23,075 nt of DNA, taken from positions 1 through 23,075 of the forward strand of contig DPJL01000303.1 in assembly GCA_003543035.1 (NCBI GenBank), in the 5' to 3' direction. The position numbers were made by a program, and so were the translations under genes. This document shows, piece by piece, positions 7,852-15,651 of this stretch; position 1 is the stretch's first letter, and each line of letters begins with the position of its first letter. The stretch is from Micromonosporaceae bacterium. Its GTDB lineage: Bacteria > Actinomycetota > Actinomycetes > Mycobacteriales > Micromonosporaceae. Below the pieces are notes generated by a model. The model saw only the letters and a list, made by a program, of their open reading frames with translations, was not told the DNA's origin and ran no database searches.

Positions 7852-9136
7852 GCGCCAGATAGGCGTCGGTCACCTCGCTGGGGAAACTGTCGGCCGGGCA
7901 GTCCAAGACGGAGACCCCGTTCCCGGTGAGCGCGGAGGCAATCCGTTGGCGCTCCATCAATGCACGTGTCCCAGCCGCCACCGAATACACCGCGTTCGCG
8001 TTGTAGACCGGGGTAGAGGCTAGCTCGGTCAGCGCCGGATCATGTACCGCCGCAACCAAGACCTGGTGCCGGGCAACGAGTTTGGGCAGCACCGGCAACA
8101 GTCCCTCACCGAGGGCGCCCGGCTCGAGTGCGGTGAAGAGGACGACCAGGCTTCGCTTGCGTTCGCGGCGCAGGATCTCACTCGTGATCAGCTCGAAGTC
8201 GGTCTCGATGAGCGCGGGATGTAGTGGGGCAAGGGCATTCACGAGACGTGGCAACAGAGAACGGCCCTGGACACCGCTCACTGCTGCTCGCACCTGACTG
8301 TCGGCGGCAAGCAGATCCACCTGATCGCCGGCCTCCTGCGCCACCGCCGCCAAGAGCAGTGCTGCTTCCATCGCCGCGTCGAGACGCGGCTCATCTGCGA
8401 TCCGGACAGCGCTCGTGCGGCCGGTGTCAAGCACGCAGACGACTCTCCGCGAACGTTCCGGTCGCCACGTACGCAGCATGACATCGTTGCGCCGAGCCGT
8501 TGCGCGCCAATCGATTGACCGCACGTCGTCGCCGGGGACGTATTCGCGCAACGTGTCGAACTCGGTGCCCTGGCCCCGGCCTCGTACGGCGATCGCTCCT
8601 TCGACCACGCGAAGCTTGGCCAGCTTCTCCGGCAGATGCTTGCGTGAGGCGAAGCGTGGCAATACGCGAAGTGTCCACTCCGGACGGTGGTCAGCCTGCC
8701 GATAGGTCAACCGCAGCGGACCGAAACTGCGAATCGTCACCAGCGCGGAGGGCCTGTCACCCCGGCGGGTCGGGGTCAGTGTGGTGACCATGGTTGCCTG
8801 GTGGCCCGGCGGGATCGAAAGCTCTTGTGTTTCGGGGGTGGCGCCTGCGGATGGTACCCACGCATCTCGAACGAGAAGCTCAGCGCCGGAGTCATCGGCG
8901 TTGTGCAGCAGGAGCTGGACAGTCGCCGTCTCACCCAGCCGCACGTTGGTGTCACCAATACGTTCCAGCCTGATCGCTCGCGGATCGGCGGCCAAGGCTC
9001 GATCCGTGAAGAGGATCAGAGTGATCAGTGTGGTGGCAGCCGAAACCACCACCCACGGGTCCAGACCGAACGCCACCGGGAAGGCACCCAGCAGAGTTGA
9101 TGCGCCGATGAAGGCCGCCGCCCGCGGTGTGACCAT
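7829..9136 (-). CDS. DUF58 domain protein (von Willebrand A-like), MoxR partner
   Basis: This 435-residue membrane-anchored protein has two N-terminal hydrophobic segments (about residues 5-45), a beta-rich region (about 55-160) and then the DUF58 signature REYVPGDDVRSIDWRATAR at 197-215. It continues into a vWA-like fold with a MIDAS-like sequence DTGRTS at 237-242, which suggests divalent metal binding. DUF58 proteins are usually encoded next to MoxR AAA+ ATPases and are thought to be their partners or substrates in assembling or activating envelope complexes. Its ATG shares one base with the moxR stop codon (TGATG), so the two are translationally coupled. It is the last gene of the minus-strand operon and runs into the convergent SpoIIM gene. 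Confidence 0.93.
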   Translation of the reverse strand: MVTPRAAAFIGASTLLGAFPVAFGLDPWVVVSAATTLITLILFTDRALAADPRAIRLERIGDTNVRLGETATVQLLLHNADDSGAELLVRDAWVPSAGATPETQELSIPPGHQATMVTTLTPTRRGDRPSALVTIRSFGPLRLTYRQADHRPEWTLRVLPRFASRKHLPEKLAKLRVVEGAIAVRGRGQGTEFDTLREYVPGDDVRSIDWRATARRNDVMLRTWRPERSRRVVCVLDTGRTSAVRIADEPRLDAAMEAALLLAAVAQEAGDQVDLLAADSQVRAAVSGVQGRSLLPRLVNALAPLHPALIETDFELITSEILRRERKRSLVVLFTALEPGALGEGLLPVLPKLVARHQVLVAAVHDPALTELASTPVYNANAVYSVAAGTRALMERQRIASALTGNGVSVLDCPADSFPSEVTDAYLALKAAGRL

Positions 9137-10098
9137 CAGCGTGGTGTCGGGACGGTGGCTAGCACACTTTCAAGCACCGCATCGGGTGTGGTGCCTTCCA
9201 GTTCGGCCTCGGGGCGAAGCCGCAACCGGTGCCGAAGTGCGGGCCGCGCCATCACTTTGACGTCGTCGGGCGTCACGTGTTCCCGGCCGGAGATCCAGGC
9301 CCACGCCTTGGACGAGTGCAGCAGCGCGGTCGCGCCTCTGGGCGACGCGCCGAGCTCGACCGCGGGCAGGGCGCGGGTCGCGCGGCAGATGTCCACGACG
9401 TAACCGATCACCTCGTCGGCCACAGTGACTCTGGTCATCGCCTCCCGGGCGGCGGCGAGATCTGCCGCTGTGGCAACGGCTTTGATCCCGGCCGCGGCGA
9501 GGTCACGCGGGTCGAAACCGGTGTGGTGGGCCCGGACGACGCCCATCTCCTCATCCCGGCTTGGCAATGACACGGTCAGCTTGAGCAGGAAGCGATCCAG
9601 CTGCGCCTCAGGCAATGGGTACGTGCCCTCGTGCTCGATCGGGTTCTGCGTTGCGGCGACGACGAATGGATCGGGCAATGGCCGGGTCACGCCGTCGGTG
9701 GAGACCTGACGCTCCTCCATGACTTCGAGCAGCGCCGACTGCGTCTTCGGTGAGGTGCGGTTGATCTCGTCGGCGAGCAGCAGATTGGTGAAGACCGGGC
9801 CGTGCCGGAAAAGGAACTCCACGCTGCGCGGATCGTAGATAAGCGATCCGGTGACGTCGCCCGGCATCAGATCCGGCGTGAACTGGATGCGTTTCATCTC
9901 CAGCTCGAGAGCGGCCGCAACCGATCGCACCAGCAGGGTCTTGGCCACCCCGGGCGGCCCTTCGAGCAACACGTGGCCACGGCACAGCAATGCGATGACC
10001 AGTCCGGCGACCACCCCGTCCTGACCGACGACCGCCTTGGCCACCTCGGCACGAAGCCGGCCGAGTGCCTCACGGGGATCTTGCACAGTCTCAGTCAC
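9136..10098 (-). CDS. MoxR family AAA+ ATPase
   Basis: This 320-residue cytoplasmic AAA+ ATPase of the MoxR branch has Walker A GPPGVAKT at residues 47-54, Walker B LLLADEINR at 106-114 and sensor 1 in the VAATQNPIEHEGTYPLPEAQ region. A C-terminal lid domain ends ...GTTPDAVLESVLATVPTPR. MoxR ATPases act as chaperones that mature or activate partner complexes containing vWA-type proteins; the DUF58 gene immediately downstream is the likely partner. The start is GTG 10098, supported by AAGGAG about 7 bases upstream; the first 8 bases overlap the end of the DUF4350 gene. All motif residues needed for ATP hydrolysis appear intact. Confidence 0.96.
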   Translation of the reverse strand: MTETVQDPREALGRLRAEVAKAVVGQDGVVAGLVIALLCRGHVLLEGPPGVAKTLLVRSVAAALELEMKRIQFTPDLMPGDVTGSLIYDPRSVEFLFRHGPVFTNLLLADEINRTSPKTQSALLEVMEERQVSTDGVTRPLPDPFVVAATQNPIEHEGTYPLPEAQLDRFLLKLTVSLPSRDEEMGVVRAHHTGFDPRDLAAAGIKAVATAADLAAAREAMTRVTVADEVIGYVVDICRATRALPAVELGASPRGATALLHSSKAWAWISGREHVTPDDVKVMARPALRHRLRLRPEAELEGTTPDAVLESVLATVPTPR

Positions 10099-11314
10099 TG
10101 GGGTTCTCCTTCTTGCCTCTGGTCACCTGCTCCACCAGGAGCAGCAGTCCTGTCGTGCGTTGGTGCAGCTCTTGATCACTGTCGGGCACAGGCCCGTAGA
10201 GAATGTCGGCCAGCAGCGCGGGGTCGTCGCCCAGCCGCTCGGCCAGGACCGCCAGGAGTCGCTCCCGATCCACTTTCGGCGGCAGGCCGATCGCGACAGC
10301 GATGCGCCGCCGAGCTTCATGTCGCAGCGTTTCCAGCGCTGCCCCGCGTGCCTTGGCTCGCCGATAGAGATTGCCCCGGCCGATGGCCGTTTCGGCACCC
10401 TTCACCTCGATCGGCAGCGGCTCGGTCACCGGGCCACCCAACCTTCGGCCCCGCGCGAACGCCAAAGCCAGCGTGGCGAGCAGGATCATAAGAGCCGCCG
10501 GGAGAAGCCATGGGGGGAACGGAGACGGTGCCTCGGCTTGCGACGCACGCTCGCCCGATCCGCGATCAGGTGCGGGCGCGGGCACTTTCTGCACCGGGGT
10601 CTTGGGTATGGTCTCTCGCGCGTGCAGATCCAGCCATACGAGGGTGGGCCGGGCGCTGAGCAGATCCACCGCCAGGTCGGCATTGTCGTGTTCGGACAGA
10701 CGATCCGCCCGGAAGGGATCGGCACTTCCGGCGGCGACAAACTCCACTCCGGCGTAGTCGATCGCGGCGAGGCCGTGGTCGTAGCAGTACCGCGCGATCG
10801 ACGGCTCACCGGACCACTCCCCGTACCGGGTGCGAGTGACAGACGCCCGGCCCGCCTTGGTGAGCGCACAGTCGGCACCCGGTGACATCACCGCCGTGGC
10901 CCAGCGCTTATCGGCCACACCCAACCGCGGCACCGCTCTCGCGAGCTGACGGGCACCCGGCTCCACCATGACGACACGGGTTCCCACCGGGAGATCCTTC
11001 AGCAGCAGCAGATAGTTGTCGTGCACGAACTCGGGCGCCGGAAGGAATAGCGTGGCCTTGCCCTTCTGTGCCTTGACACTGAAGAGGGCATCGGTCGTCC
11101 GGGTCTCCCGTTGCGTGGTTATTCCCTTGGCGCGCAACAACTCCGCCAGGTCGTCCCCCGAGGTGTCGCCGGAGTTGACCGGGGAGAGATAGTGCTTGTC
11201 CGCGCGATCGGGCTCGGAGAGCCAGCGCACTAAAACTGTGCCCAGGATGATGAGGAGGACCAAAGCGATCGGTGTCACCAGACGAAGCCAGCGCAGCTTG
11301 CGCGTCGCGGTCAT
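10091..11314 (-). CDS. DUF4350 domain membrane protein
   Basis: This 407-residue protein has one hydrophobic segment near the N-terminus (LVTPIALVLLIILGTVLVRW), an extracytoplasmic region of about 230 residues, a second membrane helix (WLLPAALMILLATLALAFA) and a C-terminal cytoplasmic tail rich in Arg and Ala. The external part begins with SGDTSGDDLAELLRAKGITT and includes EFVHDNYLLLLKDLPVGTRVVMVEPG, matching DUF4350, a fold related to GldG-like proteins; its function is unknown. The ATG overlaps the DUF4129 stop by 4 bases (ATGA), and its 3' end overlaps moxR by 8 bases. It probably forms a membrane complex with its operon partners; this is inferred from context only. Confidence 0.88.
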   Translation of the reverse strand: MTATRKLRWLRLVTPIALVLLIILGTVLVRWLSEPDRADKHYLSPVNSGDTSGDDLAELLRAKGITTQRETRTTDALFSVKAQKGKATLFLPAPEFVHDNYLLLLKDLPVGTRVVMVEPGARQLARAVPRLGVADKRWATAVMSPGADCALTKAGRASVTRTRYGEWSGEPSIARYCYDHGLAAIDYAGVEFVAAGSADPFRADRLSEHDNADLAVDLLSARPTLVWLDLHARETIPKTPVQKVPAPAPDRGSGERASQAEAPSPFPPWLLPAALMILLATLALAFARGRRLGGPVTEPLPIEVKGAETAIGRGNLYRRAKARGAALETLRHEARRRIAVAIGLPPKVDRERLLAVLAERLGDDPALLADILYGPVPDSDQELHQRTTGLLLLVEQVTRGKKENPSD

Positions 11315-11886
11315 CGTTCACCGCCCGCCATCGCATCGTGCAGCTCCTGCGCGAGCCCACGCATCCGAGTGTCGTGTTCGGACAGTGCGGGCCGCTTGGC
11401 GTACCAGATATCGGAGAAGATCCCGGAAGCCGCCTCGACCGGGGGCGCTACCGCCGGACGGGCGGTGCCCGCCTCCCGTGCCAGCTCGGTCACCGTCCAA
11501 CCCGGACGATGGCTGATGACACCACGATCCACGAGCTCGCGAACCATGGAGCGCAAGCGTTCCCGGACAGCTTCGGCGAAGCGCCCCTGAGCCGCGAGAC
11601 GATCCGCCAACGCGGCGAAGACGATCGGCTCGACGTCGGGGAGCTCATCTTCGCTGCGGCTCACCGCGTCCAGCTCGTCCTCGGTGACGATCCGGGTCTT
11701 GCGCCGCTTGGCGTCGCCGCGCTCACCACTGCGCCGGAAGCTGATGCGCCGCAACGCCTCGAACCAGCTGGGCCAGGTGAACCAGAGGACCCCGATCAGC
11801 ATGGCACCGAGCACCATCACCAGCACGGTCAGCGGCAGGGAGAAGATCTCGCCCCACACGGCCACCATTTCATTCCACACCCTCAT
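11311..11886 (-). CDS. DUF4129 domain membrane protein
   Basis: This 191-residue protein has one N-terminal membrane helix (residues about 13-37, FSLPLTVLVMVLGAMLIGVLW) and a cytoplasmic DUF4129 region containing GRFAEAVRERLRSMVRELVDRGVI and PGWTVTELAREAG. In many bacteria DUF4129 is the C-terminal part of transglutaminase-like membrane proteins in MoxR/DUF58 clusters; here, as in many actinobacteria, it is a separate short gene without the transglutaminase domain. The ATG overlaps the stop of the upstream membrane gene by 4 bases (ATGA), and its stop overlaps the DUF4350 start in the same manner. Function is unknown. Confidence 0.87.
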   Translation of the reverse strand: MRVWNEMVAVWGEIFSLPLTVLVMVLGAMLIGVLWFTWPSWFEALRRISFRRSGERGDAKRRKTRIVTEDELDAVSRSEDELPDVEPIVFAALADRLAAQGRFAEAVRERLRSMVRELVDRGVISHRPGWTVTELAREAGTARPAVAPPVEAASGIFSDIWYAKRPALSEHDTRMRGLAQELHDAMAGGER

Positions 11887-12725
11887 CGGCTCACCGCCAG
11901 GGCCTGAGGTGTCAATGGCGCATGCCGCTCAGCGCGGCTCAGCCAAATGTCGAGCCCCTCATTGCGGAAGCGAGTCTCGGCCAGGGTGGCAGCGTCGAGC
12001 GCGGCGAGGAACAGATAGGCCGCCGAATTGGCGACGACGAACCCCGCCGTGATCACCCAGAACTGGCCGACGGCATCAAGGGTGACGTAGTCGAACAGAG
12101 CTGCCACGCCGACGAAGAAACCCAGTCGCAGCACGAGCCAAGCGGAGTAGCCCAGTACCCGGACCCAGGTGACCCGCATGCCATTGCGGAAGGTGAGGCC
12201 GGCCGCCCGACGGAGGGCACCGAAGGGCCCCCTGCGTTCCATTCCGATCGCGGCACCGGCGAGGCCGAAGAGTCCATAACCCAGCACCCATAGCGGGCCG
12301 AGCAGACCGCCCAGCGCGCTAAGCACAGCGGTGACCGGTGCCGCAATGCTCAGCGAGCCCGCCTCCCGCCACCTTGGCCGCAGAAGCCTTGCCCCGGAAG
12401 GCTCGGCGCCCACGAGGTCCTCGGCGGCGGCACGCCCTGTCCAGGCGCCCAACGTTGTGATGATGAAGGCTTCGAGGCCGAAACCGATTGTCGCCACTAG
12501 CCAAAGCGCGCCGACCGTGTCCCAGAAGTCGCCCTGGAAGCCGTCGAGAAAGTCGACTCCGAGCCAACGCCGGATCGGGAAGAGGATGGCCTGCTCGATG
12601 ACGGCGAAGGCGGCCGCAAGCGGAAAGATGATCAGAGCGCGGCTGCGTACCAGTTGAACCGCGGCGTCCAGCAGCTCACCGATGGTGAGCGGGCGGCGCG
12701 GCAAAGCCGCGGGACGAGGGGTCAC
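11883..12725 (-). CDS. Polytopic membrane protein of unknown function, first gene of the MoxR/DUF58 operon
   Basis: This 280-residue protein has a short cytoplasmic N-terminus (RPLTIGELLDAAVQLVRSRA) followed by about six hydrophobic segments: IIFPLAAAFAVIEQAILF, ALWLVATIGFGLEAFIITTL, a long alanine/glycine-rich pair around SIAAPVTAVLSALGG, one around LGYSAWLVLRLGFFVGVAAL, and FWVITAGFVVANSAAYLFLA. The repeated small-residue helices and the opening motif resemble membrane proteins sometimes annotated as glycerophosphodiester phosphodiesterase membrane-domain-like, but I see no catalytic domain. The start is GTG 12725 with only a weak ribosome site. It overlaps the DUF4129 gene by 4 bases and so heads a five-gene overlapping operon. 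It is divergent from the DUF1801 gene. Confidence 0.8.
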   Translation of the reverse strand: MTPRPAALPRRPLTIGELLDAAVQLVRSRALIIFPLAAAFAVIEQAILFPIRRWLGVDFLDGFQGDFWDTVGALWLVATIGFGLEAFIITTLGAWTGRAAAEDLVGAEPSGARLLRPRWREAGSLSIAAPVTAVLSALGGLLGPLWVLGYGLFGLAGAAIGMERRGPFGALRRAAGLTFRNGMRVTWVRVLGYSAWLVLRLGFFVGVAALFDYVTLDAVGQFWVITAGFVVANSAAYLFLAALDAATLAETRFRNEGLDIWLSRAERHAPLTPQALAVSR

Positions 12726-12759
12726 GAGGACCCATCATGCCCGCTGCGCATTCTTCTCG

Positions 12760-12808
12760 CTGGTCAGGTCGACGACCAGGCTTGTGAGCTGAGGAAACTT
12801 GTTAATCT
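12760..12808. promoter_or_regulatory. Divergent intergenic region: dyad CTGGTC-N8-GACCAG and -10-like TAATCT
   Basis: A perfect 6-bp dyad CTGGTC (12760-12765) and GACCAG (12774-12779) lies between the divergent membrane-protein and DUF1801 genes. Downstream, TAATCT at 12803-12808 fits the TAnnnT -10 pattern and ends 8 bases before the GTG start of the DUF1801 gene, so that transcript may be leaderless. No convincing -35 is seen. The dyad could be an operator for either gene. Confidence 0.35.
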
Positions 12809-12816
12809 CAGGTCTC

Positions 12817-13167
12817 GTGGCAGACAAGTTCTCGACCGTCGACGAATACATCAGGTCGTTTCCCGAGGACGTCCAGAAAGTCCTCGAGGAGATGCGGCGC
12901 AGGATCCACAAGGCCGTGCCCGGGTCCGGTGAGAAAATCAGCTACCAGATCCCGACCATCACGCTCGACGGCAAATACGTGGTGTATTTCGCCGGGTGGA
13001 AGCAGCACGTGTCGCTTTATCCGGTACCCGCCGGAGATGAAGCTTTTGAAAAGAAGATCGCGCCATACCGGGCGGCCAAGGGGACGCTGAAGTTCCCGCT
13101 CGGCAAACCCGTTCCCTACGACCTCGTTGAGCGGGTGGCAAAACTCCTCGCGCGGCAACGGCCGTAG
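12817..13167 (+). CDS. DUF1801 (YdhG-like) small protein
   Basis: This 116-residue cytoplasmic protein of the DUF1801 family starts VADKFSTVDEYIRSFPEDVQKVLEEMRRRI and contains the conserved region ISYQIPTITLDGKYVVYFAGWKQHVSLYPVP, followed by KGTLKFPLGKPVPYDLVERVAKLL. DUF1801 proteins are small beta-rich proteins; the Bacillus member YdhG/Fra has been described as a frataxin-like iron chaperone, but whether that applies here is not known. GTG 12817 is preferred to the in-frame TTG 12799 because family proteins begin just before the DEYI motif; no good ribosome site is visible and a -10-like hexamer sits close upstream. It lies alone between the MoxR operon and mtrA. Confidence 0.88.
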   Translation: MADKFSTVDEYIRSFPEDVQKVLEEMRRRIHKAVPGSGEKISYQIPTITLDGKYVVYFAGWKQHVSLYPVPAGDEAFEKKIAPYRAAKGTLKFPLGKPVPYDLVERVAKLLARQRP

Positions 13168-13179
13168 GGCGCCGGGGTA

Positions 13180-13205
13180 GGCCGATCGGCCAGATCCATC
13201 TGGCC
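13180..13205. promoter_or_regulatory. Two overlapping palindromes upstream of mtrA
   Basis: GGCCGATCGGCC (13180-13191) is a perfect 12-bp palindrome. It shares its last GGCC with GGCCAGATCCATCTGGCC (13188-13205), whose 8-base arms are perfectly complementary around a CC centre. They lie 12 bases after the DUF1801 stop and about 52 bases before mtrA. As RNA they would be a hairpin without a T-tract, perhaps ending the DUF1801 transcript. As DNA they could be operators of mtrAB. Confidence 0.5.
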
Positions 13206-13257
13206 AAAGTGTGCAGCGGGTTCATGGGCAAAGGCGCGGGATGCGATATTGGACCTC

Positions 13258-13947
13258 ATGAGAGCCCGGGTCCTGGTTGTTGATGATGATCCCGCCCTCG
13301 CCGAGATGCTGGGCATTGTCCTGCGGAGCGAGGGTTTCGCGCCTTCGTTTGTCGCCGACGGTGAGCGCGCTCTGGCGGCCTTCCGAGAGACCAGACCCGA
13401 TGTGGTGCTTCTCGATCTGATGCTGCCGGGGATGAGCGGGCTCGATGTCTGCCGGGCCATCCGGGCGGAGTCCGGCGTCCCGATCGTCATGCTGACGGCC
13501 AAGAGTGACACCGTTGACGTGGTGCTCGGCCTGGAGTCCGGCGCGGACGACTATGTGGTGAAACCCTTTAAGCCCAAGGAACTCGTGGCTCGGGTGCGGG
13601 CGCGGCTGCGCCGTGGCGAAGACGTCACGCCGGAGATGCTCAACATCGGCCCGCCGGACAACCAGATCAGCATCGATGTACCGGCGCACACCGTGACCCG
13701 TAACGGCGATGAGGTGAAGCTGACGCCCCTCGAGTTCGACCTCTTGGTCGCCTTGGCCCGTAAGCCGCGGCAGGTCTTCACCCGCGAGGTGCTCCTCGAA
13801 CAGGTATGGGGTTACCGCCATTCGGCTGATACGCGGCTGGTGAACGTCCACGTTCAGCGGCTGCGCGCGAAGATCGAGCCAGATCCGGAGCGTCCAGAGA
13901 TCATCTTGACTGTCCGCGGTGTGGGTTACAAGGCCGGGACCAGCTAA
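13258..13947 (+). CDS. mtrA: DNA-binding response regulator MtrA
   Basis: This 229-residue OmpR-family response regulator is the output of the MtrAB two-component system, which controls cell-wall metabolism, division and osmotic adaptation in actinobacteria. The receiver domain (1-120) has the acidic pocket VVDDDP at residues 7-12, the phosphorylation site Asp53 in VVLLDLMLPG, the conserved Thr and Lys in MLTAKSD and VVKPFKPKEL. The winged-helix domain (about 125-229) has KLTPLEFDLLVALARKPRQV and VNVHVQRLRAKIEPDPERPE followed by TVRGVGYKAG. ATG 13258 gives the standard N-terminus MRARVLVVDDDP; a TTG at 13249 is in frame. No Shine-Dalgarno is present, but GATATT (13245-13250) ends 7 bases before the ATG, compatible with a leaderless mRNA. 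mtrB follows after 12 bases. Confidence 0.97.
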   Translation: MRARVLVVDDDPALAEMLGIVLRSEGFAPSFVADGERALAAFRETRPDVVLLDLMLPGMSGLDVCRAIRAESGVPIVMLTAKSDTVDVVLGLESGADDYVVKPFKPKELVARVRARLRRGEDVTPEMLNIGPPDNQISIDVPAHTVTRNGDEVKLTPLEFDLLVALARKPRQVFTREVLLEQVWGYRHSADTRLVNVHVQRLRAKIEPDPERPEIILTVRGVGYKAGTS

Positions 13948-13959
13948 CCTAGGCACACC

Positions 13960-15651
13960 GTGGCCACCCCTACCTCGACCCTCGCGCTCCGTCGCGCCAA
14001 CCAATTGGTGCGGCGGCTGGCGCACACCCCGGCGGTGCAAGCGGTGGTCGCCAAGCTCAAGCCGGTCCTGCTGCAGGTGCGCCGGACCTGGCGGCGCTCG
14101 CTGCAGCTGCGCATGGTCACCATCACCGTGCTCTGCTCCGGGTTGTTGGTGAGCGGGTTCGGGTACCTGATGGCAAAGCGAAACAACGACGCGCTGCTGC
14201 AAGGTGCGACCGCGGACGGCTATGTGAAGCTCGACCGCGGCGCCGCCTATCTCACCGCCCAGCTGGCCGGCTGGCCGAACGGTGAGGATGCCGGCACCGA
14301 CGAACAGGTCAGCAATCTGCTTGCGAACCTTGCCACTACGGCAGAGCAGGGTGGAGACGTCACGGTGGCCGTGCGCTTCTCCAAGGCACCCGGCTCGGGG
14401 CTCTCGGATGTGGCTCTGCCGCTACCGAGCTATGAGGCCAAGCGAGCCGCCATCAGCCCCGATCTCAAGGCGGCGGTGGAAGACGGCATGAGCGCCAGCC
14501 AGGTAGTGACGGTCGATAGCGACACCTATCTGGTGTTGGGCCGCCCGGTGCACACCCGCTGGACCTACAAGCAGATCGAGCTCTACTACTTCATTCCGCT
14601 CAAGATGGAGGTTGGTGTCGCGGAGAACTTCCGGGCCACCGTCATCCTCGTCGGCGGGGCCCTGGTGTTGCTGCTGACCATTCTCGTGGTGCTGGTGACC
14701 CGCCTCGTCGCGCAGCCGGTAAGGCTCGCAGCCCAAACAGCGCAACGGTTGTCGGCCGGTCTGCTGGATCAGCGGATGGTGGTCAAAGGCGAGGATGAGT
14801 TGGCGTTGCTGGCCGACGCCTTCAATCAAATGGCAGCCAACCTGCAGCGGCAGATCGTGCGGCTGGAGGAGATGTCGCGGCTGCAGCGTCGCTTCACTTC
14901 CGACGTCTCGCACGAGTTGCGGACTCCACTCACGACAGTGCGAATGGCGGCCGATCTGTTGCACTCCGAGCGGGAGAGCTTCGATCCCGCGGTGGCGCGA
15001 AGCGCCGAGTTGCTGCAGACCGAGCTGAATCGCTTCGAGGAGTTGCTCACCGATCTGTTGGAGATCAGCCGGTTCGACGCCGGATTCGCCATGCTCGATG
15101 GCGAGCCGACCGACCTGGTGGCCTTGGTACGCCGGGTTTGCGAGCGGCTCAAGCCGGTCGCGCAGCGGGCGGGAGTCGAGATCACGGTGGTCACCCCGGA
15201 CCCGCCGGTGATCGCGGAAATCGACGGCAGACGGGTGGAGCGGGTGCTGCGAAACCTCGTGGACAACGCCATCGATCACGGGTCGGGCCGGCCGGTCGTG
15301 ATCACCCTGGGCGCCGACTCGAACGCGGTGGCGATCACGGTTCGCGACCACGGCATCGGGCTCAAGGCGGGCGAGGAAAAGCTGGTGTTCAACCGTTTCT
15401 GGCGAGCCGACCCGTCCCGGGCCAGGCATACCGGTGGGACAGGTCTGGGCCTGTCGATCAGCGTTGAGGACGCGCGACTGCACGGCGGTTGGCTCGAGGC
15501 CTGGGGCGAGCCCGGGCAGGGGGCACAGTTCCGGCTGACCCTGCCGGTGCGAGCCGGGGCGCGGCTCAACGAATCGCCGCTGCCGCTCAAACCGGCGGAC
15601 GCTGCGGTGGTGCCGGCGCAGCCGGGCCGGATCGCCGAGGTGGCAGCGTGA
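13960..15651 (+). CDS. mtrB: Sensor histidine kinase MtrB
   Basis: This 563-residue membrane histidine kinase phosphorylates MtrA. The cytoplasmic N-terminus (1-50) is rich in Arg and Ala. Membrane helix 1 is at about 52-71, an extracytoplasmic sensor region at about 72-225 and helix 2 at about 226-247, followed by a HAMP domain. The dimerization/phosphoacceptor helix contains His318 in SDVSHELRTPLTTVRMAADLL. The ATP-binding domain has the N box RVLRNLVDNAIDHG (Asn436), the G1 box DHGIGL and the G2 box GGTGLGLSI. The C-terminal 40 residues are a low-complexity tail. GTG 13960 follows the mtrA stop by 12 bases with only a weak ribosome site, suggesting translational coupling. The last four bases overlap the lpqB start (GTGA). 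Confidence 0.97.
   Translation: MATPTSTLALRRANQLVRRLAHTPAVQAVVAKLKPVLLQVRRTWRRSLQLRMVTITVLCSGLLVSGFGYLMAKRNNDALLQGATADGYVKLDRGAAYLTAQLAGWPNGEDAGTDEQVSNLLANLATTAEQGGDVTVAVRFSKAPGSGLSDVALPLPSYEAKRAAISPDLKAAVEDGMSASQVVTVDSDTYLVLGRPVHTRWTYKQIELYYFIPLKMEVGVAENFRATVILVGGALVLLLTILVVLVTRLVAQPVRLAAQTAQRLSAGLLDQRMVVKGEDELALLADAFNQMAANLQRQIVRLEEMSRLQRRFTSDVSHELRTPLTTVRMAADLLHSERESFDPAVARSAELLQTELNRFEELLTDLLEISRFDAGFAMLDGEPTDLVALVRRVCERLKPVAQRAGVEITVVTPDPPVIAEIDGRRVERVLRNLVDNAIDHGSGRPVVITLGADSNAVAITVRDHGIGLKAGEEKLVFNRFWRADPSRARHTGGTGLGLSISVEDARLHGGWLEAWGEPGQGAQFRLTLPVRAGARLNESPLPLKPADAAVVPAQPGRIAEVAA

Noticed and set aside
13222..14202. A 326-codon minus-strand frame over mtrA
   Set aside because: It is the antisense shadow of mtrA and the start of mtrB, with no domain and no ribosome site.
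14422..15483. A 353-codon minus-strand frame over mtrB
   Set aside because: The plus strand encodes an intact kinase with all motifs; the reverse translation is His/Gln/Arg-rich low complexity.
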